From JAHJQT01 sp964494655 (GTDB lineage Bacteria; Patescibacteriota; Minisyncoccia; Portnoybacterales; UBA2143): a stretch of 11,495 bases of DNA. A program made the position numbers and the translations under genes. Of this stretch, positions 1 to 4,132 are shown one piece after another (position 1 is the stretch's first letter; each line of letters begins with the position of its first letter). The stretch spans positions 1-11,495 of the forward strand of contig CAZBRM010000015.1 of NCBI GenBank assembly GCA_964494655.1, written 5' to 3'. The notes below the pieces were generated by a model. That model was given only the letters and a program-made list of their open reading frames with translations, did not search any database and had not been told where the DNA came from.

Positions 1-92
1 GCAATTATGTTGTAATTGTTTTCAAATAAAGATTTTAGCGCTGGAACAGCAAATTGACTCGTGCCAATAAAAATGATTTTTTGTTTTTTCAT
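1..92 (-). CDS. fmt: Methionyl-tRNA formyltransferase, N-terminal fragment (runs off left edge)
   Basis: Only the first 30 codons are in the window, read on the minus strand from an ATG at 92. The peptide begins MKKQKIIFIGTSQFAVPALK, the typical start of Fmt: a first Rossmann strand followed by the GT-x-x-F-A-V-P signature of the formyltetrahydrofolate-binding domain. Fmt transfers a formyl group to the methionine on initiator tRNA. It lies directly downstream of def on the same strand; def-fmt pairs are common in bacteria, and Def later removes the formyl group. The start follows a tandem duplication of the 10-mer TTTATCCGAG (94-103 and 104-113, plus strand), and I see no convincing Shine-Dalgarno sequence. 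The rest of the gene, including the catalytic residues, lies outside the window. The call rests on the N-terminal motif and the neighbour. Confidence 0.85.
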   Translation of the reverse strand, partial: MKKQKIIFIGTSQFAVPALKSLFENNYNII

Positions 93-110
93 ATTTATCC
101 GAGTTTATCC

Positions 111-176
111 GAGGTCTGGCCTCAAAAGTAGCAACCTTTTATGAAATAAAGGTTACTGCTTTTGAGGCCAGACCTC
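111..176. repeat. Long imperfect hairpin element between def and fmt (family 1, copy A)
   Basis: Two 29-nt arms (111-139 and 148-176) are reverse complements at 27 of 29 positions and enclose an 8-nt loop. The outer 18 nt, GAGGTCTGGCCTCAAAAG, pair perfectly. On either strand the two non-identical positions give one G-U wobble and one A-C mismatch, so a very stable RNA hairpin is expected in the def-fmt transcript. No T-run follows on the minus strand, so it does not look like a simple intrinsic terminator. The outer arm resembles that of the hairpin at 11020-11078 (shared pattern GAGGnCnGnCCyCAAAA followed by TAGCA), which suggests a dispersed palindromic element. Confidence 0.85.
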
Positions 177-186
177 TCAGTAACTC

Positions 187-633
187 TTAGTAATCTACAA
201 TTAAAATGCCGTTTAAGTGGTCTATTTCGTGCTGGATTATTCTGGCCAAGATTCCTTTTACTTTTATTTTTACAGGGCGATCTTCAGTATTAAGCGCTTC
301 AACAACGATTTTATAAGAACGCTCAACATAAACAGAAATTCCGGGTAAGCTCATACAGTTTTCTTCCATGATTATTTTCTTGCCAAAGAAATTTTTTATT
401 TGAGGATTAATTAAGGCTATGTATCCTTTTTTATAATCAAATCTAATAACAATGATCTGTAAAGAATGTCCTATTTGCGGAGCTGCTAATCCGACAATCA
501 TATTATTTGATTTCATAACGTCAGCCATATCCAAAATAACCTCTTTGATTTTAGAATTAATATATTTTACTTTTTTGGCTTTTTGCCTAAGAATAGGATT
601 ATCAGCTCCTGTTTGTATTTTTTTAATAGGCAT
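187..633 (-). CDS. def: Peptide deformylase
   Basis: Removes the N-formyl group from the initiator methionine of new proteins in the cytoplasm, using a metal ion held by one Cys and two His. All three ligands are visible in the 148-residue product: C93 in ENCMSLPG (motif 2, usually EGCLS), and H135 and H139 in QHEIDHLNG (motif 3, HExDH), with catalytic E136. Motif 1 is GLAAPQIG at 48-55. Two family glycines differ: the first Gly of GxGLAAPQ is Ile46 and the Gly of EGC is Asn92. The protein is shorter than the E. coli enzyme (169 aa) and ends soon after the motif-3 helix, but no key residue is lost. The MPIKKIQTG start fits the family (usually ILxxPdpxLR follows). It is upstream of fmt on the same strand, separated by a long hairpin. 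No Shine-Dalgarno is visible; the upstream 120 bp is an AT-rich repeat. Confidence 0.95.
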   Translation of the reverse strand: MPIKKIQTGADNPILRQKAKKVKYINSKIKEVILDMADVMKSNNMIVGLAAPQIGHSLQIIVIRFDYKKGYIALINPQIKNFFGKKIIMEENCMSLPGISVYVERSYKIVVEALNTEDRPVKIKVKGILARIIQHEIDHLNGILIVDY

Positions 634-641
634 AAAAAATT

Positions 642-760
642 AAATTTTCAATTTTCAATTTTTAATTTTAAATCAATGTTATAATTTTAAATTCTTAAAG
701 CAAATTAAAATTTAATCATTTAGATTTCAATTAAAATTTATAATTTAAAACTTAAAATTT
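642..760. repeat. AT-rich dispersed repeat, copy 1
   Basis: An almost pure A/T block of about 119 bp fills the gap between def and the small coupled gene. It aligns nearly end to end with 9127-9252, which has a ~6-nt extra segment near its left end and a few C/T and G/A substitutions. Shared landmarks are AATTTTCAATTTTCAATT (643-660), ATTTTAAATCAATG, an extended -10 motif TGTTATAAT (677-685, plus strand) and CAAATTAAAATTTAAT. The right end reaches the stop codon (TCA on the plus strand, 760-762) of the gene at 760-1194. It looks like a small non-coding dispersed element rather than simple low-complexity sequence, because both copies keep the same order of motifs. Confidence 0.75.
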
Positions 761-1194
761 CATTTCACAATTTTCCATTTTATGTCTTTTTCATCTCCGG
801 CAAATTCTTTCCATTCATCATCTTCAGTAATAACATACCATTTTTTTTTGCTTCTTGACCAGACCATTGGATCATTGCGAAAAAACGGCTTTTTAACTAT
901 TTCTTTTGGTTTAAGTCGGTCTAATTCCAACCATTTTTTAAATACTGTTTCAATTGCATAATCAAGATTTCTTGATTTAGCCCATTTAGACACTTTAGTG
1001 ATAGCTTTTTTAGCCTCGTGCAAAGAACCAGCTAATTCCAAAAGCTGTTTAGCCGGACGAACATATCTGGAGTAAACAATCTTCTTTTTCTTAGCGTCTT
1101 TTTTTATTTTATCCAAACTTATGTCTTTGGTGTAAAAATAATGATTAACGATCTTTTGGATATCTGTTTCTTTTACTTGTTTTTTTTTATTCAT
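760..1194 (-). CDS. Small basic protein of unknown function, coupled to amrS
   Basis: I do not recognise this 144-residue protein. It is strongly basic in the N-terminal two thirds (KKDAKKKK at 31-38 and many other Lys) and looks helical up to about residue 100, with no signal peptide or membrane segment. The C-terminal 45 residues look like a separate small module rich in Trp (W112, W119, W128, W140), with the stretch PFFRNDPMVWSRSKKKWYVI and acidic turns. The ATG overlaps the amrS stop by one base (TAATG), so translation is probably coupled. A purine-rich AAGGA sits 8 nt before the ATG, one of the few Shine-Dalgarno-like sequences in the window. The charge and tryptophans could suit nucleic-acid or RNP binding, but that is a guess. 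Coding potential is supported by its full-length frame and coupling. Confidence 0.75.
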   Translation of the reverse strand: MNKKKQVKETDIQKIVNHYFYTKDISLDKIKKDAKKKKIVYSRYVRPAKQLLELAGSLHEAKKAITKVSKWAKSRNLDYAIETVFKKWLELDRLKPKEIVKKPFFRNDPMVWSRSKKKWYVITEDDEWKEFAGDEKDIKWKIVK

Positions 1195-2072
1195 TATATG
1201 TTTCCTTTATAAACATATCTTAATCCAGATTTTAACCCGATTTGCTCTATTTTTTCAATAGTTTCAACAGGAGTCGGCGATAATTTTTTAAACTTCCATG
1301 AGATTTCAGGAAAAAATCTTGAAATATGCCAAGGCGTTTTTATTCCAAGCTCGTTCTTTATAAACATTGCAATTTTTTTCAGCATTTTTTGATTATCAGT
1401 TAGACCAGGAATAATCAAAGTGGTTATTTCTATCCAGATATTTTTTCTTTTCATTTCTTTGAGATTTTCCAGAACGGGCTTTAATTGTCCTCCGCAGTAT
1501 TTTTTATAAAAAATATTATCAAATGATTTTAAATCAACATTAACCGCATCAAGAAAAGGGGTTATTAATTTTAACGTTTGCTGGCTCATTAAGCCATTTG
1601 TTACCCAGATATTTTTAAGTTTGTTTTCTTTTGCAAGCTTCATTGTTTCCAAAGCAAATTCAGCAAAAACAGTTGGTTCAGTATATGTGTATGATATGCT
1701 TGGACAATTAGAATCAATAGCTTGTTTTACAATCTGTTTAGATGATATTTTTTGGCCTGGAATTATTTTATTTAGTTTTGGAACTTGGGATATTTGCCAA
1801 TTTTGGCAGTTGGCGCATTTTAAATTGCATCCAGCAGAAGCTATTGAATAAGTCATCGTTCGGGGCATAAATCCATAAAGAGGTTTTTTCTCAATGGGAT
1901 CAATATTTTTGGCAATAATTTTTCCGTAATTCAATGAATAAAGCGTTCCTCTTATATTTTCCTTAACTCCGCATAAACCGCGTTTATTTGGGTTTATCAG
2001 GCAAAAGCGAAAACATATTTGGCATTGGATTTTCTGGTTGCCAAGTTTTTTATAAACTAAAGCCTGTTTCAT
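1194..2072 (-). CDS. amrS: AmmeMemoRadiSam-system radical SAM protein (AmrS-like, COG1180)
   Basis: A 292-residue radical SAM protein related to pyruvate-formate-lyase activating enzyme. The [4Fe-4S]/SAM motif CNLKCANC gives ligands C82, C86 and C89, with the family context SAGCNLKCANCQNWQIS. Before it is the Cys-rich N-terminal segment characteristic of the AmrS branch: C17, C20, C24 and C34 in a CxxC-x3-C-x9-C arrangement, followed by GTLYSLNYGK. Further landmarks are YTYTEPTVFAEF (about residue 130) and VNVDLKSF. The exact reaction of AmrS proteins is not settled; the family is named for co-occurrence with AMMECR1 and MEMO1 homologues, and neither is in this window. Its stop overlaps the start of the unknown gene at 760-1194. 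The start at 2072 is supported by a TATAAT 8 nt upstream; if real, the mRNA is leaderless or nearly so. Confidence 0.88.
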   Translation of the reverse strand: MKQALVYKKLGNQKIQCQICFRFCLINPNKRGLCGVKENIRGTLYSLNYGKIIAKNIDPIEKKPLYGFMPRTMTYSIASAGCNLKCANCQNWQISQVPKLNKIIPGQKISSKQIVKQAIDSNCPSISYTYTEPTVFAEFALETMKLAKENKLKNIWVTNGLMSQQTLKLITPFLDAVNVDLKSFDNIFYKKYCGGQLKPVLENLKEMKRKNIWIEITTLIIPGLTDNQKMLKKIAMFIKNELGIKTPWHISRFFPEISWKFKKLSPTPVETIEKIEQIGLKSGLRYVYKGNI

Positions 2073-2080
2073 CGCTTTTC

Positions 2081-2086
2081 ATTATA
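2081..2086 (-). promoter_or_regulatory. Candidate -10 box for amrS (near-leaderless)
   Basis: TATAAT on the minus strand ends 8 nt before the amrS ATG (2072), so transcription would start within a few bases of the start codon. The best -35 candidate at 17-nt spacing is the weak TTCTAA. It lies in the 42-bp divergent region with thpR, whose own -10 candidate is just beyond it on the other strand. Confidence 0.5.
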
Positions 2087-2095
2087 CTCTCATTT

Positions 2096-2104
2096 TGATA
2101 CAAT
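2096..2104 (+). promoter_or_regulatory. Candidate extended -10 for thpR (near-leaderless)
   Basis: TGATACAAT matches the extended -10 pattern TGnTANAAT and ends 10 nt before the thpR ATG at 2115. No good -35 is visible, which an extended -10 can tolerate. The expected start of transcription is nearly at the ATG. Confidence 0.4.
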
Positions 2105-2114
2105 TAGAAGTATT

Positions 2115-2678
2115 ATGATAACAAAACAGCATCGTATTTTTTTGGCGATAAATCTTCCCGATAAGATTAAAAAAAGATTGTCAGAATTTAAAAAAGAATG
2201 GTTTGATCTGCCAATTAGATTAACAAAAACAGAAAATTTGCATATTACATTAATTTTTATCGGCTATGTTGATACAGAAGAAGTTATTGATGTGTGTAAA
2301 TTAACAAAAGAAGCAATTTCTAAAGAGAGTATTTTTGAAATTAAATTAAACAAAATTTGCTTTGGCCCGCTAAACAAAAAACCAAGAATGATCTGGGCAG
2401 TAGGAGATATTAATAACGATTTAAGCCGTTTGAAAAATAATTTGGAAGGAAATTTGTTTAATTCAAATAAAAATATAACAGGTTATAATAGATCATTTCG
2501 TCCGCATATAATTTTAGCTAAAATCAAACAAAAAGAATGGTTAAAATTATTAAATAAGCCAAACATAAAAAAAGATATTTCTTTAAGTTTTTTAGTAGAT
2601 TCGGTAAAAATAATGGAAAGTTATTTATCAAGAAAAGGTCCAGAATATACTGTTTTAGAATCAATTCCATTAAAATAA
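2115..2678 (+). CDS. thpR: RNA 2',3'-cyclic phosphodiesterase (2H / LigT family)
   Basis: The 187-residue product has the ThpR/LigT layout: N-terminal RIFLAINLP (7-15), a first histidine motif HITL (H43, T45) after the typical KTENLHITLIFIG, a central FGPLNKKPRMIWAVG (about 83-97), and a second histidine motif after SFRPH at 131. These enzymes open 2',3'-cyclic phosphates at RNA ends. The second motif reads HIIL, not the usual HxTx, so the second catalytic Thr/Ser is Ile133; activity may be reduced or altered. The length matches the family (about 175-190 aa). The start at 2115 is the first ATG after a candidate extended -10 and gives the expected short N-terminus. The glycosyltransferase gene follows after 6 nt, so the two probably share a transcript. 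Confidence 0.87.
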   Translation: MITKQHRIFLAINLPDKIKKRLSEFKKEWFDLPIRLTKTENLHITLIFIGYVDTEEVIDVCKLTKEAISKESIFEIKLNKICFGPLNKKPRMIWAVGDINNDLSRLKNNLEGNLFNSNKNITGYNRSFRPHIILAKIKQKEWLKLLNKPNIKKDISLSFLVDSVKIMESYLSRKGPEYTVLESIPLK

Positions 2679-2684
2679 ATAACG

Positions 2685-3458
2685 ATGAAAATGCTAGGAG
2701 TTAAAATAGATAAATTATCTTTAAATGAAGTTCTTAATAAAGTAAAGGGATTTTTAGAAGATGGTAAATCTCATTACATAGTGACACCTAATCCGGAGTT
2801 TTTAGTTAAAGCGCAAAAAGATGAAGAATTTTTTAAAATTCTTAATAAAGCTGATTTGAGCGTTCCAGATGGAATTGGATTAGTTTTTGCTTCATTATTA
2901 TTAGGCGAGAAAATTAAAGAACGAGTAACTGGCGTTGATTTAATGGAAGCAATTTGTAAAAAAGCGGCTAAAAAAAAATGGCCGGTTTTTTTATTTGGTG
3001 CTGGACCAGGCGTTGCTGAAAGGGCGAGGGAGAATTTGAGAGGGAGGTATAAAAAATTGAAAGTTTTTATAATTAATCAATCTGAAAACAAAAATTCACA
3101 TCCAGATTTTTTTGAGCGCTTTACCCTAAAGGGCTCCGATGCGTCTCAAAAAAATCTGGATTGTTCACTTCTGCATAAATCACCATCCATTCTTTTTGTA
3201 GCTTTGGGAGCGCCTAAGCAGGAGAAGTGGATTAATGAAAATTTGAAGAAAATGCCAAATATTAAATTAGCTGTTGGAGTTGGCGGAGCATTTGATTTTA
3301 TTTCAGAGAGAGTTAAAAGAGCGCCTGAATTTATGAAAGCGCTGGGATTAGAATGGTTTTGGCGGCTAATTATTCAACCATGGAGAATTAAACGTATTTT
3401 TAATGCTCTGATTGTATTTCCTTACTTAGTTTTTAAGGAAAAAATAAAGAATAGATAA
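2685..3458 (+). CDS. WecG/TagA/CpsF-family glycosyltransferase (GT26) with palindrome insertion
   Basis: Proteins of this family add a sugar (often N-acetylmannosamine or its uronic acid) to a lipid-linked GlcNAc on the inner membrane face, for teichoic acid, capsule or enterobacterial antigen. The 257-residue product shows the family landmarks: TPNPEFLVKAQ (34-44), VPDGIGLV with the presumed catalytic base D62, ERVTGVDLM, FLFGAGPGVAERA, ALGAPKQEKWI and GVGGAFDFISERVKRAP. A C-terminal tail rich in Trp and Arg (ALGLEWFWRLIIQPWRIKRI) fits the membrane-contact appendage. Between LKV and PSILFV, where relatives have a short YFxxEEE-type helix, the gene carries a hairpin (3100-3161) that is read in frame. 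A G-rich patch just before it (about 3021-3048) uses AGG/GGG/GCG codons unlike its surroundings. The substrate cannot be told from context. It starts 6 nt after thpR. Confidence 0.88.
   Translation: MKMLGVKIDKLSLNEVLNKVKGFLEDGKSHYIVTPNPEFLVKAQKDEEFFKILNKADLSVPDGIGLVFASLLLGEKIKERVTGVDLMEAICKKAAKKKWPVFLFGAGPGVAERARENLRGRYKKLKVFIINQSENKNSHPDFFERFTLKGSDASQKNLDCSLLHKSPSILFVALGAPKQEKWINENLKKMPNIKLAVGVGGAFDFISERVKRAPEFMKALGLEWFWRLIIQPWRIKRIFNALIVFPYLVFKEKIKNR
3100..3161. repeat. Hairpin element inserted in frame in the glycosyltransferase gene
   Basis: A perfect 17-bp outer stem (3100-3116 with 3145-3161, ATCCAGATTTTTTTGAG and its complement) continues through CGC/GCG with a one-base bulge to an inner CCC/GGG around a TAAA loop. 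It encodes about residues 139-159 without a stop or frameshift. TTCAC occurs at 3095-3099 and again at 3164-3168, which would fit a 5-bp target duplication; element (3100-3163) plus one duplication is 69 nt, a multiple of three. The sequence differs from the other hairpins in the window. Confidence 0.8.
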
Positions 3459-3467
3459 TAACCAAGC

Positions 3468-3486
3468 CATGCCTGTTTATCTTTTT
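3468..3486. repeat. Partial copy of the intergenic palindrome family 2
   Basis: CATGCCTGTTTATCTTTTT, just after the glycosyltransferase stop, differs at three positions from CACGCCTGTTCATCTTTCT at 10491-10509, the left arm of the palindrome after serS. The preceding CCAAGC also resembles the end of the element at 4043. No matching right arm follows, so it looks like a truncated relic. Confidence 0.5.
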
Positions 3487-3501
3487 GGATTCCTTAGATA
3501 T

Positions 3502-3510
3502 TTATCCACA
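3502..3510 (+). other. Single DnaA-box match
   Basis: TTATCCACA is an exact match to the classical DnaA-binding 9-mer, in the 179-bp non-coding stretch 3459-3637. No second exact box is evident nearby, no dnaA or dnaN is in the window, and a single match in sequence of this size and composition is not rare. It is recorded as a motif only. Confidence 0.25.
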
Positions 3511-3518
3511 GAATGTTT

Positions 3519-3545
3519 TTGATTTTTATATTTTTAATGTATAAT
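3519..3545 (+). promoter_or_regulatory. Candidate promoter upstream of the acidic repeat protein
   Basis: TTGATT (3519-3524) and a perfect TATAAT (3540-3545) are spaced by 15 nt, slightly short of the optimal 17. The predicted transcript would have a leader of about 85 nt before the ATG at 3638, which contains a small AGCTT/AAGCT hairpin near 3600. It is the best promoter-like sequence in the 3459-3637 non-coding stretch. Confidence 0.4.
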
Positions 3546-3637
3546 TAAAGTATAGTTAATAATAAATAACGATACGCAAAACTCTTATATTAAGTTAGCT
3601 TAAGAAGCTTGTTATGTGAGTTTATGCGGATAAAATT

Positions 3638-4019
3638 ATGATATGGTTATGGATAATAATTGCTGTCATTGTTATAGCTGGTTTAATCTTTTGGGTTAAG
3701 TCGGGTAATAAGGATGATGAAACTGATCTATCAGCCGATATAGAAGAGCCCGAAGTTTCAGCAGAAGAGCCTGAAACTTCAGAAGAGCCTGAAACTTCAG
3801 AAGAGCCTGAAANNNNNNNNNNNNNNNNNNNNNNNNNNNNNNNNNNNNNNNNNNNNNNNNNNNNNNNNNNNNNNNNNNNNNNNNNNNNNNNNNNNNNNNN
3901 NNNNNNNNNNNNCAGAAGAGCCTGAAACTTCAGAAGAGCCTGAAACTTCAGAAGAGCCTGAAATTTCAGAAGAATCTAAGAAAGAAGAAGAAGCTTCTGA
4001 TGAGGATAAGATAGTATAA
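3638..4019 (+). CDS. Membrane-anchored acidic EEPETS-repeat protein, interrupted by assembly gap
   Basis: I recognise no family. The N-terminus MIWLWIIIAVIVIAGLIFWV is a single membrane helix followed by KSGNKDD; the rest is a highly acidic, Pro/Thr/Ser-rich tail built from EEPETS hexamers (18-bp units), ending in EESKKEEEASDEDKIV. The tail has no predicted fold and would lie on one face of the membrane. The gene contains 100 Ns (3813-3912). The reading frame before the gap (codons starting at 3638, 3641 and so on) and after it (GAA at 3915, stop TAA at 4017-4019) disagree if exactly 100 bases are assumed. They agree if the true gap is 3+18k bases, so the N count is a placeholder and the gene is probably intact with more repeats. 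It sits just upstream of mreC, so a cell-envelope role is possible but unproven. Confidence 0.7.
3743..3968 (+). repeat. 18-bp tandem repeat array (EEPETS codons) spanning the gap
   Basis: Unit GAAGAGCCTGAAACTTCA. The first copy (from 3743) is diverged (CCC, GTT) and followed by an extra GCA codon. Identical units run into the gap from 3764 and again from 3915; the last complete unit has ATT for ACT. At least six to seven units are visible. Identity at the DNA level indicates recent expansion or slippage and explains the failed assembly. Confidence 0.95.
3813..3912. other. Assembly gap (100 N)
   Basis: Exactly 100 Ns, a conventional placeholder for a gap of unknown or unresolved size, located inside identical 18-bp repeats. 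The sequence on both sides is the same repeat, so the missing DNA is most simply more of the array. Confidence 0.98.
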
Positions 4020-4042
4020 GGTTGAGTTGTAAAATAAATGAC

Positions 4043-4112
4043 AAGCCGCGCCTTGAAAACAACGCTCCTGACGTTTAGAGGACGGAAAGGTGTGTTTTTA
4101 AGGCACGGCCTT
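4043..4112. repeat. Intergenic palindrome between the repeat protein and mreC (family 2)
   Basis: AAGCCGCGCCTT (4043-4054) pairs with AAGGCACGGCCTT (4100-4112) with one bulged G and one wobble; the 45 nt between contain weaker pairing (CGCTCCTGACG with CGGAAAGGTG). The left end, AATGACAAGCCGCGCCTT, matches the reverse complement of the right end of the element at 10491-10554 (AATGACAAACCACGCCTT). The right arm is followed by TTTTATGTT, so it might also work as a weak terminator for the upstream gene. It ends four bases before the mreC -10. Confidence 0.7.
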
Positions 4113-4115
4113 TTA

Positions 4116-4124
4116 TGTTATAAT
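4116..4124 (+). promoter_or_regulatory. Candidate extended -10 for mreC (near-leaderless)
   Basis: TGTTATAAT is a perfect extended -10 (TGnTATAAT). It ends 8 nt before the mreC ATG at 4133, so the transcript would begin almost at the start codon. The -35 region would fall in the right arm of the palindrome at 4043-4112 and has no clear consensus. Confidence 0.55.
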
Positions 4125-4132
4125 GAATCTTA

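Noticed and set aside
111..176. Hairpin after def as a standard intrinsic terminator
   Set aside because: No T-run follows the stem on the minus strand, the stem is much longer than usual terminators, and fmt follows at once on the same strand.
3459..3637. A small gene or structured RNA between the glycosyltransferase and the acidic repeat protein
   Set aside because: I found no convincing short frame with a start signal and no extended secondary structure; only the repeat relic, a DnaA-box match, a promoter candidate and a 5-bp-stem hairpin are visible.
3813..3925. Frameshift or early end of the acidic repeat protein after the gap
   Set aside because: The apparent frame change arises only if the gap is taken as exactly 100 bases; the flanking repeat units fit together with a gap of 3+18k bases.
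3743..3968. Short repeats read as a CRISPR array
   Set aside because: Units are 18 bp, directly adjacent, without spacers, and code for EEPETS in frame; no cas genes are present.
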